Shown here piece after piece: positions 46,729 to 55,721 of a DNA stretch of 64,000 nt; the first letter of the stretch is position 1, and every line of letters begins with the position of its first letter. The DNA comes from Microbacterium aurantiacum. GTDB lineage: Bacteria > Actinomycetota > Actinomycetes > Actinomycetales > Microbacteriaceae. The notes beneath the pieces were generated by a model. That model worked only from the letters and a program-made list of their open reading frames with translations. It was not told where the DNA came from and ran no database searches. The stretch is taken from positions 555,179 to 619,178 of the forward strand of contig NZ_JAJPDW010000002.1 of assembly GCF_021654035.1 (NCBI RefSeq). The letters run 5' to 3'. Position numbers and translations under genes: made by a program.

Positions 46729-47501
46729 GCGATCACTCCCAGGGGTCCGAAGTCGCACTCGACGCTATCGCCCGCCTGCACCCACATCGGGCGGGTGAAG
46801 GAGCCGGCGAGGACGATCTCTCCCGCCTCGAGGCGCGCGCCGTGCTGGTGGAACTTGTTCGCCAGCCACGCCACGCCCCGCACCGGGTGCCCGAGGACGC
46901 CGGCGGCGACCCCGGTCTCCTCGATCTCGCCGTTGCGGCTGAGCACGCCGGGCACCCAGGGCAGGTCGACCTCGCCGGGCGCGACGCGCCGGGGGCCGAG
47001 CACCATGGCGCCGTACGCCGCGTTGTCGCTGATCGTGTCGACGATCGTCCGTCCCTCGAGCTCGATGTGGGAGTTGAGGACCTCGAGGGCGGGCACGACC
47101 GATTCGATCGCGGCGAGGGCGTCCTCGAGCGTGCAGTCGGGACCCTCGAGGGGGCGGCCGAGCACGAAGGCGAGCTCGACCTCTATGCGGACGTTCGAGA
47201 ACCGCTCGACGGGGATCTCGTCGCCCGAGCCGTACACGGTGTCGTCGAACATCACGCCGTAGTCCGGTTCGGTGATCCCCGTCGCCTGCTGCATCGCCTT
47301 CGAGGTGAGGCCGATCTTCCGGCCGACGAGTCGGCGCCCCTCGGCGATCATGCGGTCGCGCCACACCCCCTGGATCGCGTAGGAGTCCTCGACGGTCGCG
47401 TCGGGGTGCCGCGCGGTGATGCGGGGGATGAGCGTGCGCGTGCGGTCGGCCTCGGCGAGCTCCTCCGCGAGCTGCGCGATGACCTCGGGGGCGAGGCTCA
47501 C
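46713..47501 (-). CDS. hpaH: 2-oxo-hept-4-ene-1,7-dioate hydratase
   Basis: A 262-residue member of the hydratase/FAH-like family that adds water to 2-oxo-hept-4-enedioate before aldolase cleavage. Metal ligands are expected at E107, E109 (RIEVELAFVLG) and E140 (PALEVLNS). GRKIGLTSKAMQQATGITEPDYG is the usual substrate/metal loop, with K62. The C-terminal GHPVRGVAWLANKFHQHGARLEAGEIVLAGSFTRP region is also characteristic. GTG at 47501 overlaps the hpaD stop (GTGA). Its place between hpaD and hpaI supports HpaH over the phenol-pathway homologue MhpD. Confidence 0.93.
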   Translation of the reverse strand: MSLAPEVIAQLAEELAEADRTRTLIPRITARHPDATVEDSYAIQGVWRDRMIAEGRRLVGRKIGLTSKAMQQATGITEPDYGVMFDDTVYGSGDEIPVERFSNVRIEVELAFVLGRPLEGPDCTLEDALAAIESVVPALEVLNSHIELEGRTIVDTISDNAAYGAMVLGPRRVAPGEVDLPWVPGVLSRNGEIEETGVAAGVLGHPVRGVAWLANKFHQHGARLEAGEIVLAGSFTRPMWVQAGDSVECDFGPLGVIACRFV

Positions 47502-48640
47502 AGCTGGTTTCCGAGCTTGTACTCGGGCATGGATGCCGCGCCCTCGGCCGGACGGGTGTAGGAGAACCCGTCGGCGCCGATCGTGACCGCCATCTCCGAG
47601 CTGTCCGTCCGGGCGACCACGGGCTGCGGATTGCCGTCGAGGTCCAGCACGAGCGAAGCCTCGGTGTACCAGGACGGCACCACGGGGTTCCCCCACCAGT
47701 CACGACGCTGGTTGTCGTGCACGTCCCACGTGATGACGGGGTTGTCCGGGTCGCCGGTGTAGTAGTCCTGCGTGTAGATCTCCACGCGATGCCCGTCGGG
47801 GTCGCGGAGGTACAGGTAGAACGCGTTGCTCACGCCGTGCCGGCCCGGCCCGCGCTCGATCGCGTCCGAGCGGCGGAGCGCGCCGAGCTTGTCGCAGATC
47901 GCGAGGATGTTGTGCGTCGAGTGCGTGGCGAACGCGACGTGGTGCATGCGCGGGCCGTCGCCACCGGTCATCGCGGTGTCGTGCACGGTGGGCTTGCGCC
48001 GCATCCACGCGGCGTAGACGGTGCCCTCGTCGTCCTGGATGTCTTCGGTCACCCGGAACCCGAGCGACTGCATGAAGTTCACCGCGCGCGGCACGTCGGG
48101 GGTCACTTGGTTGAAGTGGTCCAGGCGCACGAGCTCGCCGGGCGTGTGCAGGTCGTAGCGCCACGACAGCCGCTCGACGTGCTCGGTCTGGAAGAAGAAC
48201 TCGTACGGGAATCCGAGCGGGTCGGTCACGCGCACCGCGTCGCCGATTCCCTTGACGAAACCCTCCCCGCGGCGTTCGACGCGGCATCCGAGCTCCTCGT
48301 AGAACGCGACGGCGCGATCGAGGTCCTCGGGCGTGCGTACGCGGTACGAGAACGCCGCGACGGCGGCGACCGGCCCCTGACGGAGAACGAGGTTGTGGTG
48401 GATGAACTCCTCGGTCGAGCGGAGGTAGATCTCGTTCTCGTCCTCCTCCGTGACGTACAGGCCCAGCACGTCGACGTAGAAGACGCGGGATGCCGCGAGA
48501 TCGGTGACGACCAATTCCATGTACGCGCAGCGGAGGATGTCGGGCGCGGGCGCGGAGGGGGTCGGGATCGGGTTGTCGGAGTGGATGGGCGCCTCCTGGG
48601 AGACGAAGAATCCCGAGGAGGTGAGGGTCTTGTCGGTCAT
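47498..48640 (-). CDS. hpaD: 3,4-dihydroxyphenylacetate (homoprotocatechuate) 2,3-dioxygenase
   Basis: A 380-residue type I extradiol dioxygenase of the vicinal-oxygen-chelate fold. It is most like the well-studied Brevibacterium fuscum enzyme. The active-site residues I recall for that protein reappear with a constant offset of 20: Fe ligands H175 (LDHFNQ), H234 (RMHHVAF) and E287 (HRVEIYT), acid/base H220 (PTVHDTAM), Y277, W212 and R263. It opens the ring of homoprotocatechuate next to the diol to give 5-carboxymethyl-2-hydroxymuconate semialdehyde, substrate of HpaE. A ~20-residue N-terminal extension explains the offset. Start ATG 48640 lies 1 nt after hpaE. Confidence 0.96.
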   Translation of the reverse strand: MTDKTLTSSGFFVSQEAPIHSDNPIPTPSAPAPDILRCAYMELVVTDLAASRVFYVDVLGLYVTEEDENEIYLRSTEEFIHHNLVLRQGPVAAVAAFSYRVRTPEDLDRAVAFYEELGCRVERRGEGFVKGIGDAVRVTDPLGFPYEFFFQTEHVERLSWRYDLHTPGELVRLDHFNQVTPDVPRAVNFMQSLGFRVTEDIQDDEGTVYAAWMRRKPTVHDTAMTGGDGPRMHHVAFATHSTHNILAICDKLGALRRSDAIERGPGRHGVSNAFYLYLRDPDGHRVEIYTQDYYTGDPDNPVITWDVHDNQRRDWWGNPVVPSWYTEASLVLDLDGNPQPVVARTDSSEMAVTIGADGFSYTRPAEGAASMPEYKLGNQL

Positions 48641-48641
48641 G

Positions 48642-50141
48642 TCAGGCTTCCTTGCCGAAGGTGGGGTTGTGCGGTGCACCGAGGGTGATGTGCACGGCCT
48701 GCTGGTTGGTGTAGAAGTCGATCGAGCGGTAGCCGCCCTCATGCCCGAGGCCGGAGGCCTTCACGCCGCCGAAGGGCGTGCGGAGGTCGCGCACGTTGTT
48801 GGAGTTCAGCCACACCATGCCCGCCTCGACGGACTGCGCGAAGGTGTGCGCCCGGCGCAGGTCGCTCGTCCAGACATAGGCGGCGAGGCCGTATTTGGTG
48901 TCGTTCGCGAGCGCGAGGGCCTCTTCGTCGGTGTCGAAGGGCGTGATCGCAACGACCGGGCCGAAGATCTCCTCCTGGAAGATCCGGGCGTCGGGGGCGA
49001 CGTCGGCGAAGACCGTCGGTTGCACGAAATTGCCGGTCTCGAATCCGTCGGGTCGACCTCCGCCGGCGACGAGACGCCCCTCCGTCTTGCCGATCTCGAC
49101 GTAGGACATGACCTTGGCGTAGTGCTCGGGATGCACGAGGGCGCCGACCTCGGTCGACGGATCGCTCGGGAGACCGACGCGCACACGCGATGCCTGCGCG
49201 GCGTAGCGGTCGACGAAGGCGTCGTAGACCTCCCGCTGCACGAGGATGCGGCTGCCCGCGGTGCAGCGCTCGCCGTTGAGCGAGAAGACGCCGAAGATCG
49301 TCGCGTCGATCGCGGTGTCCAGGTCGGCGTCGGCGAACACGATCGCCGGCGACTTCCCGCCGAGCTCCATCGAGAGCCCCTTGAGGTGCGGGGCGGCGTT
49401 GCCGAAGATCAGCTGTCCGGTCGAGCTCTCGCCGGTGAACGAGATGAGCGGGACGTCGGGGTGCTTCACGAGGGCGTCTCCGGCCTGCTCGCCGAGCCCG
49501 TTGACGAGGTTGAACACCCCCTGCGGCAGGCCCGCCTCCTCGAAGATGCCGGCCCACAGCGAGGCCGACAGCGGCGTGAACTCGGCGGGCTTGAGGACGA
49601 CCGTGTTGCCGGTCGCGAGGGCCGGTCCGAGCTTCCACGATTCGAGCATGAAGGGGGTGTTCCACGGGGTGATGAGGCCCGCCACCCCGATCGGCGTGCG
49701 ATTGACGTAGTTGAGCTGCTTCCCCGGCACCTTGTAGGCGTCGTCGGCCTGGGCGACGATCAGGTCGGCGAAGAAGCGGAAGTTCTCGGCCGCGCGCCGG
49801 GCCTGTCCGAGCGCCTGCGTGATCGGCAGACCGCTGTCGAAGCTCTCGAGCTCGGCCAGGCGCGCGTCGCGGGACTCGACGATGTCGGCGATGCGGTGGA
49901 GCACCCGCGAGCGCTCGCGGGGGAGCATCCGAGGCCAGGGACCGTCGGTGAACGCCCGCCGCGCCGCCGCGACGGCGCGATCGATGTCGGCCGCGGTGCC
50001 GGCGGCTGCCTGCACGTACGTCTCGTTCGTGACCGGATCGAGCACGTCGAAAGTGCCGCCGTCGATCGAGTCGACGAACGCGCCGTCGATGTAGTGCCGG
50101 ATGCGGGGCGGGAGGTCGGCCGGCGGGCGATGCTCTGTCAT
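48642..50141 (-). CDS. hpaE: 5-carboxymethyl-2-hydroxymuconate semialdehyde dehydrogenase
   Basis: A 499-residue NAD-dependent aldehyde dehydrogenase. The catalytic Cys is C293 (NGERCTAGSRI) and the general base E259 (SMELGGKSP). N161 (ITPWNTPFML) stabilises the oxyanion and K184 (VVLKPAEFTPL) binds the cofactor. The cluster position next to hpaD supports its oxidation of the ring-cleavage aldehyde to 5-carboxymethyl-2-hydroxymuconate. ATG at 50141 overlaps the GntR gene stop (ATGA). A distinct ALDH, GabD-like, is encoded elsewhere in the island. Confidence 0.95.
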   Translation of the reverse strand: MTEHRPPADLPPRIRHYIDGAFVDSIDGGTFDVLDPVTNETYVQAAAGTAADIDRAVAAARRAFTDGPWPRMLPRERSRVLHRIADIVESRDARLAELESFDSGLPITQALGQARRAAENFRFFADLIVAQADDAYKVPGKQLNYVNRTPIGVAGLITPWNTPFMLESWKLGPALATGNTVVLKPAEFTPLSASLWAGIFEEAGLPQGVFNLVNGLGEQAGDALVKHPDVPLISFTGESSTGQLIFGNAAPHLKGLSMELGGKSPAIVFADADLDTAIDATIFGVFSLNGERCTAGSRILVQREVYDAFVDRYAAQASRVRVGLPSDPSTEVGALVHPEHYAKVMSYVEIGKTEGRLVAGGGRPDGFETGNFVQPTVFADVAPDARIFQEEIFGPVVAITPFDTDEEALALANDTKYGLAAYVWTSDLRRAHTFAQSVEAGMVWLNSNNVRDLRTPFGGVKASGLGHEGGYRSIDFYTNQQAVHITLGAPHNPTFGKEA

Positions 50142-50905
50142 GGCGGTCCTTCGGATCGGAGGGTGGGTCGGACGACGGAGGGTCGGATGGCGGGCATCCC
50201 GAGCGTCTCGTCGGGGTGCTCGTGGATCAGGTAGGCGTCGAGGGTCGCCGCACGGTGTCGCCGCGCGGCGGTCTCGATCTCGCTCAGCGGCGCGCCGTGC
50301 TCGATGAGGGCGACGATCTCGGCGTGCTCCTGGACGGACTGGGCTGCACGACCCGGGACGAAGCTGAACGTCGAGTCGCGGAGGTGTCCGAGACGCGCCC
50401 ATTCCGCTTCGACGAGTTCGAGCATGCGCGGGTTCGCGCATCGGGCGAAGAGGATCGCGTGGAACTCCTGGTTCAGCGCCGTGAACGACTGCGGGTCGAA
50501 GTGGTCGAGGGTCTCGACCATCAGCGCGTTGACATCGCGCGCACGGCGCAGGTCGTCGGCGGTCAAGCGGCGGGCGGCGAGCGCGGTCGCGGCGCCCTCG
50601 AGGATGCTCAGCGCCTGCATGCTGAAGCGGTACTGCGAGTCGTCGACCATCGACACGTGCGCGCCGACGTTGCGTTCGAACGTCACCAGCCCTTCCGCCT
50701 CCAGCTGGCGGATCGCCTCGCGCACGGGCACGACGCTCATGTCGAGCTCCTTCGCGATCGATCCCAGCACGAGGCGGTAACCGGGGGTGAAGTCCTGGTT
50801 CGCGATGCGTCCCTTGATCCAGTGGTACGCGCGCTGCGACTTGCTCTGCGTGCCGGCCGCCGCGGTGCCGCCGGCGGCGAGCCCTGCCGCATCCGTCGTG
50901 TTCAT
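50138..50905 (-). CDS. GntR family (FCD-type) transcriptional regulator in the hpa operon
   Basis: A 255-residue regulator. The N-terminal ~23 residues are Ala/Gly-rich and flexible. A winged HTH follows at about 24-90 (YHWIKGRIANQDFTPGYRL, LGSIAKELDMSVVPVREAIRQLEAEGLV, FERNVGAHVS). The C-terminal helical domain is FCD-like, with Asp and His residues in the expected metal/ligand pattern (LNQEFHAILFARCANPRM, VQEHAEIVALIEHG). It overlaps both neighbours by 4 nt, so it is made with the pathway it probably represses. Likely targets carry the CGTATAYGATC-type site found upstream of this operon and of the monooxygenase gene. ATG at 50905 is preferred to 50920 because of the exact ATGA overlap. Confidence 0.9.
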   Translation of the reverse strand: MNTTDAAGLAAGGTAAAGTQSKSQRAYHWIKGRIANQDFTPGYRLVLGSIAKELDMSVVPVREAIRQLEAEGLVTFERNVGAHVSMVDDSQYRFSMQALSILEGAATALAARRLTADDLRRARDVNALMVETLDHFDPQSFTALNQEFHAILFARCANPRMLELVEAEWARLGHLRDSTFSFVPGRAAQSVQEHAEIVALIEHGAPLSEIETAARRHRAATLDAYLIHEHPDETLGMPAIRPSVVRPTLRSEGPP

Positions 50906-52386
50906 CGCGTCCGGCGCCATGCGTCGTACCTCGCCTTCCATTCGGCGTTCATCGGGAAGAGACCGTCGACCGGATGCCCGGCACGCACCTGCTCGGCCAC
51001 GTACGCGTCCTCGTCCTCCTGGGCGAGTGCCGCGTCGGCGACCTCTGCGGCGAGGACCGGCGGCAGGACGATCACGCCGTCGCCGTCGCCGACGATGATG
51101 TCGCCGGGCTGGACGGTCGTGCCGCCGCAGCCGATCGTCACGTCGTGCTCCCACGGCACGTGCTTGCGGCCGAGCACGGCCGGGTGGGCGCCGGCGGAGA
51201 AGACGGGGATGCCGATCTCGGCGACCGCGTCGTGGTCGCGGACGCCGCCGTCGGTGACGATCCCCGCGGCCTTCCGCGTGAGCGCGCGGAGCGCGAGGAC
51301 GTCGCCGAGCGTGCCGGATCCGGTCTCGCCGCGCGCCTCGATCACGATGATCTCGCCCTCCCCGACGGTGTCGAACGCGCGCTTCTGCGCGTTGTAGCCG
51401 CCGCCGTGGCTCTGGAAGAGGTCTTCGCGTCCCGGCACGAAGCGCAGCGTCTTGGCGGTGCCGACGATCTTGGTGCCGGGGTGCATCGGCTGTACCCCGT
51501 CGATCGTCACGTTGTTCAGGCCCCGCTTGCGCAGCTGCGCCGAGAGGCCCGCGACCGGTACCCGCAGCAGCTTGTCGCGGAGAACCGGGTCCAGCACAGG
51601 CGATTCGGCGGAAGAGAGCCCCGCAGCCTCCGCGGAGCCCCAGGCCTCCGCCCGCTGGGTGTCGTCGACGGAGGGGAGCGACCCGATCATCGGATCGAAG
51701 GATGCCGTGCCCTGCGCCACCGTCGTGACGAGGCGGCCGGAGGACAGTCCGGTGCCGGGGGCGTCGACCTCGACCTCCACCACGTCACCGGGGACGACGA
51801 CCGAGGACCCCGCCGGCGTGCCGGTGAGGATGACGTCGCCGGGCTCGAGCGTGAAGTGCTGCGACAGGTCGGCGACGAGCTGGGGGAGCGGGAAGATGAG
51901 GCCCGCCGTGGTGTCGTCCTGGGCGAGGGTGCCGTTGACCCACGTGCGCACGCGCAGGGCTCCCGGATCGACCGTGCGGGCGTCGATGAGCTCCGGGCCG
52001 ATCGGGGTGAAGCCGTCGCCGCCCTTCGAGCGCACGTTGGACCCCTTGTCGTTCGCGCGCAGGTCGTAGAGCCCGAAATCATCGGCCGCCGTGACCCAGG
52101 CGACGTGGCCCCATGCGTCCGCGACGGTGACGCGGCGGGCGGGGGAGCCGAGGACGAGGGCGATCTCGCCCTCGAACGCGAGCAGCTCCGTCCCCGCGGG
52201 GCGCTCGATCGTGCCGCCGGACGCCGCGACCGAGCTCGACGGCTTGAAGAAGTACGAGGGCGTCGCCGGGCGCCGTCCGCGCTGGTCGGCGCGCGAGGCG
52301 TAGCTGAGGTGAACGGCGATGATCTTCCCCGGCCGGTTCGGGAGGGGCCCGAAGCGCGCGGTGTCGGCATCCGTCGAAAGTGTCAT
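50902..52386 (-). CDS. Fused fumarylacetoacetate hydrolase-family/RraA-family protein (HpaG-position enzyme)
   Basis: A 494-residue two-domain fusion. Residues 1-235 are FAH-like, with metal ligands E72 and E74 (FEGEIALVLG) and D103, and K121 (SKGGDGFTPIGP). The segment GDVILTGTPAGSS is typical of HpaG/HHDD isomerases. Residues about 262-490 are RraA-like, with GDVLALRALTRKAAGIVTDGGVRD containing R383 and D384, the catalytic pair of HMG/CHA aldolase and oxaloacetate decarboxylase relatives. In E. coli HpaG two FAH domains perform decarboxylation and isomerisation. Here the RraA domain may have taken over the decarboxylase step. It is first in the operon and begins near an operator-like palindrome. 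Confidence 0.88.
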   Translation of the reverse strand: MTLSTDADTARFGPLPNRPGKIIAVHLSYASRADQRGRRPATPSYFFKPSSSVAASGGTIERPAGTELLAFEGEIALVLGSPARRVTVADAWGHVAWVTAADDFGLYDLRANDKGSNVRSKGGDGFTPIGPELIDARTVDPGALRVRTWVNGTLAQDDTTAGLIFPLPQLVADLSQHFTLEPGDVILTGTPAGSSVVVPGDVVEVEVDAPGTGLSSGRLVTTVAQGTASFDPMIGSLPSVDDTQRAEAWGSAEAAGLSSAESPVLDPVLRDKLLRVPVAGLSAQLRKRGLNNVTIDGVQPMHPGTKIVGTAKTLRFVPGREDLFQSHGGGYNAQKRAFDTVGEGEIIVIEARGETGSGTLGDVLALRALTRKAAGIVTDGGVRDHDAVAEIGIPVFSAGAHPAVLGRKHVPWEHDVTIGCGGTTVQPGDIIVGDGDGVIVLPPVLAAEVADAALAQEDEDAYVAEQVRAGHPVDGLFPMNAEWKARYDAWRRTR

Positions 52387-52416
52387 GAGCTCCCTCGCTC
52401 TTGCGTCGTATTCGAA

Positions 52417-52428
52417 ATCGTATATGAT
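52417..52428. promoter_or_regulatory. Operator-like site between hpa operon and MFS gene
   Basis: ATCGTATATGAT is an imperfect palindrome of the kind bound by FCD-type GntR regulators, lying in the 114-bp divergent promoter region. CGTATATGATC is repeated with one change as CGTATACGATC at 56805-56815, upstream of the monooxygenase gene. Confidence 0.55.
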
Positions 52429-52500
52429 CGCTGGCATCCTTGCAATGCACGTCCCCGGCGGACGAGCATCACGCGCCGACGATCGACACTGGAGTCCTTC

Positions 52501-53880
52501 ATGTCCACACGCACACCGGCAGGGTTCACCCCCACCGGCACCATCGCCACCGCTCGAGACCGCCGTCGCGTGATCTTCGCGACCGTCGTCGGCACCACCG
52601 TGGAGTGGTACGACTTCTTCATCTACGCGACCGCCGTCGGGCTGGTCTTCGGGCAGCTCTTCTTCGCCCCGCTCGGGGCCAACAGCGCCCTCGTCGCCTT
52701 CGCCACGGTCGGCGTCAGCTTCCTCTTCCGCCCGCTCGGAGCCTTCCTCGCCGGGCACTTCGGCGACAAGTACGGCCGCAAGGTCGTCCTGATGTGGACC
52801 CTCATCCTCATGGGTGTGGCCACCGCGCTCATCGGCGTGCTGCCGACCTACGAGGCGATCGGCCTCACGGCACCGATCCTGCTCGTGCTTCTGCGCATCC
52901 TGCAGGGGATCTCCGCCGGTGGCGAGTGGGGCGGCGCCGTCCTCATGGCGGTCGAGCACGCCCCTCGCCCGCGTCGCGGCGCCTTCGGTGCGGCCCCGCA
53001 GATCGGCGTACCGCTCGGACTCCTCCTCGCCTCCGGGGTCATGGCGCTGATGGCCATGATCGCGCCGGGCGATGCGTTCCTGGAGTGGGGATGGCGTGTG
53101 CCGTTCCTCCTCAGCGTCGTGCTGATCCTCGTCGGCTACTACGTCCGCCGCCGCGTCGAGGAGAGCCCGGTGTTCGCCGAGCTCGCCGAACGCAAAGAGA
53201 AGGCGCGGATGCCGATCGTCACGCTGTTCCGCAAGCACCTCCTCCTTGTGGTCATCGCCGCTGTCGTCTTCGCCGGCAACAACGCCGTCGGCTACATGAC
53301 CACCGGCGGCTACATCCAGGGCTACGCCACGAACCCGGACGGGCCGCTCGCGCTGGAGCGCGGTCCGGTGCTCTGGGCGGTCGCGGGCTCCGCCGTCACC
53401 TGGCTGCTGTCGACCCTGGCCGCCGGATTCCTCTCCGACCGCATCGGCCGGCGCATGACGTACATCATCGGCTGGATCCTGCAGCTGGCGGGCGTGTTCA
53501 CGCTCTTCCCGCTGGTGAACACCGGCGACATCGGGCTGCTCTTCGCGGGGCTGGCGATCCTCACCATCGGCCTGGGCCTCACCTACGGCCCGCAGGCCGC
53601 GCTGTACTCCGAGCTGTTCCCGGCGTCGATCCGCTTCTCCGGCGTGTCGATCTCGTACGCGATCGGCGCGATCCTCGGCGGGGCGTTCGCTCCGACCATC
53701 GCCACCGCGCTCGTCCAGGCGACCGGCTCGACGATGGCCGTGACGTGGTACCTCGCCGGGATGACCCTCATCGGACTGGTGGCAACGCTGTCGCTCCGCG
53801 ACCGGTCCGGCATCCCCCTCGGACCAGACCACGAGGCCGAGCAGTCCGTCTCGCCCATCCGCGGGTTCGCGAAGGTCTGA
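52501..53880 (+). CDS. MFS transporter, metabolite:H+ symporter (MHS) type
   Basis: A 459-residue, 12-helix symporter. The MHS/shikimate-type signature is present: TTVEWYDFFIYATAVGLVF at helix 1, GHFGDKYGRKVVL in the first cytoplasmic loop (G-x-x-x-D-x-x-G-R-K), RILQGISAGGEWGGAVLMAVEHAP in helix 4, and the second-half loop LSDRIGRRMTYIIG. It is divergent from the hpa operon across a shared promoter region, so it probably imports the aromatic acid handled by the pathway (for example a hydroxyphenylacetate). A 13-bp terminator hairpin follows. Confidence 0.93.
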   Translation: MSTRTPAGFTPTGTIATARDRRRVIFATVVGTTVEWYDFFIYATAVGLVFGQLFFAPLGANSALVAFATVGVSFLFRPLGAFLAGHFGDKYGRKVVLMWTLILMGVATALIGVLPTYEAIGLTAPILLVLLRILQGISAGGEWGGAVLMAVEHAPRPRRGAFGAAPQIGVPLGLLLASGVMALMAMIAPGDAFLEWGWRVPFLLSVVLILVGYYVRRRVEESPVFAELAERKEKARMPIVTLFRKHLLLVVIAAVVFAGNNAVGYMTTGGYIQGYATNPDGPLALERGPVLWAVAGSAVTWLLSTLAAGFLSDRIGRRMTYIIGWILQLAGVFTLFPLVNTGDIGLLFAGLAILTIGLGLTYGPQAALYSELFPASIRFSGVSISYAIGAILGGAFAPTIATALVQATGSTMAVTWYLAGMTLIGLVATLSLRDRSGIPLGPDHEAEQSVSPIRGFAKV

Positions 53881-53888
53881 CCTCCGCG

Positions 53889-53926
53889 CTCCTGAGCCCC
53901 GTGCCGATCGGTGCGGGGCTCAGGAG
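53889..53926. terminator. Bidirectional terminator between MFS and TPP-enzyme genes
   Basis: CTCCTGAGCCCCG (53889-53901) pairs with CGGGGCTCAGGAG (53914-53926) around a 12-nt loop. The right arm overlaps the last codons of the convergent TPP-enzyme gene. Confidence 0.85.
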
Positions 53927-55572
53927 TTCACGCGGATGATCTCGTGCTGGTAGGGCGCGATCACCCGGCCCGACACGCGCAGGTCCAGCAGCAGGAACGG
54001 GCGGTCGTAGGCCGGCATCCGCGCCCACTCCGCGAGCCGGTCGAGGTCGGCCAGGGTGCGCACCACGACCCCCTCCGCACCGAAGCCGCGGGCGACGGCG
54101 GCGAAATCGACCTCGGGGATCAGCATCGGCTCCTCGGCGAGGCCCTTCAGTCCGTACAGGTTCACCTCCGCTCCGTACGCGGCATCGTTCCAGACCACGG
54201 CGAGGCCGCGCCCACCCGCGACCCGCACGGCGGATTCGAGGTCCGCGAGGGCCATGAGGCCGCCGCCGTCGCCGGTGGTGAGCACGATCGTCGCGTCCGG
54301 CCGCGCCCGTGCCGCGCCCGCGACGCTCGGGAAGCCGAGTCCGATCGACTGGAACGCCGTGCCGATCATCACCATGCGGTCGGGGGAGGCGACCGGCCAG
54401 TACATGTTCGCCCAGCCGATGAAGTGGCCGCCGTCCGAGACGACGACGCGGTCCTCCGGCAGCAGCTCGCCGATCCGGCGCGCCGCCGACCGCGGGTCGA
54501 GCCGACCGTCGGGCGCGACGTCGTCGCCGGCGTCGTAGGACCGGGCGGATGCCGCATCCACGCTCTCCCGCCATCCGCTCGGCGCGGCACCCATCGCGGC
54601 CAGTTCGTCGGCGATCGCGCGCGCGACGAGTCCGGCATCCGCGCGGATGTACGCCCCGACGTGCGGGTGGCTGGCCGTCGCCGCGAGATCGACCTGCACG
54701 ACGTGGGTGCCCGGCGCGAAGAGCGCGCCGAAGCGCATCGTGAAGGGATTGAGCGACGCACCGAAGACCACGGCGACGTCGGCCTGGGCGACGAGGTCCA
54801 TCGCGGCCTCGGCGCCGAATCCGCCCGTCACGCCGAGGTCGAACTCGGGCCGGGGGAAGATGCCGCGGCCGAGTGCGGTCGAGGCCGTGAGGGCGCCCGT
54901 GGCGTCGGCGACGGCACCGAGCGCGTCGCCCGCGTCCGCGAGCCACGCGCCGCGTCCGGCGATCAGCAACGGGCGTGACGCTGCCGCGAGGGCCGCCGCA
55001 GCGTCACGGATCGCCCGGGCGGCGAAAGGCCCGGCGGGAGCCAGGGGGCTGGGAAGCCGCGGGGCGGGGGCGTCCGGCACCGGACCCGCCTCGAGCGACG
55101 CGACGTCGTAGGGGATGGCAAGAACCGTCGGCACCCGGTAGGTCAGGGCGTGCTCGATCGCGATGACGGCCGTGGCTGCGGCATCCGTGCGTCCCACCGT
55201 GTAGGTGCGCGCGCCGACGGCGGAGGCGAGGGCGATCTGGTCGACGCCCCAGGGCCGACGGCCCGACGTCGGCTCGTCGCCGACCACGAGCACGAGGGGC
55301 ACGTGCGCCTGCACGGCCTCCGCGAGCGCGGTGAGGGTGTTGGTGAACCCCGCGCCGTACGTCGCCGTCGCGGCGGCGAGGCCGCCGCCGGCGCGGTGGT
55401 GGGCGTCGGCGGCGACGACCCCGCCCGCCTCGTGTCGGACGGCGGTGAAGCCGACCTCGGTGGAGCGCTCGAGGGCGTCGAGGAAATAGGCGTTGCCGTT
55501 GCCCATCACCCCGAAGACGTGGTCGATGTGGTCGGCGAGGGCGGCGGCGACGTGGGCGGAGACGGTGGGCAT
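53920..55572 (-). CDS. Thiamine pyrophosphate-dependent enzyme (decarboxylase/acetolactate synthase superfamily)
   Basis: A 550-residue TPP enzyme with the Pyr-central-PP domain order. The activating Glu is E48 (AVRHEAGGVVAADA), and the TPP/Mg motif runs from G434-D-G-G-G to N462 (GDGGGLMALADL, VVWNDAAYG). GLGFPSVAGAARAR before it is usual. The FAD-binding signature of true acetolactate synthase is not evident. Its position in an aromatic-acid island suggests a 2-oxoacid decarboxylase or a C-C lyase on an aromatic oxoacid, but the substrate is unproven. ATG at 55572 is preferred over 55632 because GAGG precedes it and the domain starts at once. A deleted second copy lies at 45782-45905. Confidence 0.88.
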   Translation of the reverse strand: MPTVSAHVAAALADHIDHVFGVMGNGNAYFLDALERSTEVGFTAVRHEAGGVVAADAHHRAGGGLAAATATYGAGFTNTLTALAEAVQAHVPLVLVVGDEPTSGRRPWGVDQIALASAVGARTYTVGRTDAAATAVIAIEHALTYRVPTVLAIPYDVASLEAGPVPDAPAPRLPSPLAPAGPFAARAIRDAAAALAAASRPLLIAGRGAWLADAGDALGAVADATGALTASTALGRGIFPRPEFDLGVTGGFGAEAAMDLVAQADVAVVFGASLNPFTMRFGALFAPGTHVVQVDLAATASHPHVGAYIRADAGLVARAIADELAAMGAAPSGWRESVDAASARSYDAGDDVAPDGRLDPRSAARRIGELLPEDRVVVSDGGHFIGWANMYWPVASPDRMVMIGTAFQSIGLGFPSVAGAARARPDATIVLTTGDGGGLMALADLESAVRVAGGRGLAVVWNDAAYGAEVNLYGLKGLAEEPMLIPEVDFAAVARGFGAEGVVVRTLADLDRLAEWARMPAYDRPFLLLDLRVSGRVIAPYQHEIIRVNS

Positions 55573-55721
55573 GACAGAACCTCGAGACGGGACGGAGGGA
55601 ACAGGATCCGTATGTGTCTCGCGCACCGTCATGGTGGCTGCGTGCCCATTTTCCGAGCACCGGCGGCGCTGTCGCGGCCGGACAGCACGAGTATAGGCAT
55701 CCGCAGTGCCAAGCTGGAGGG

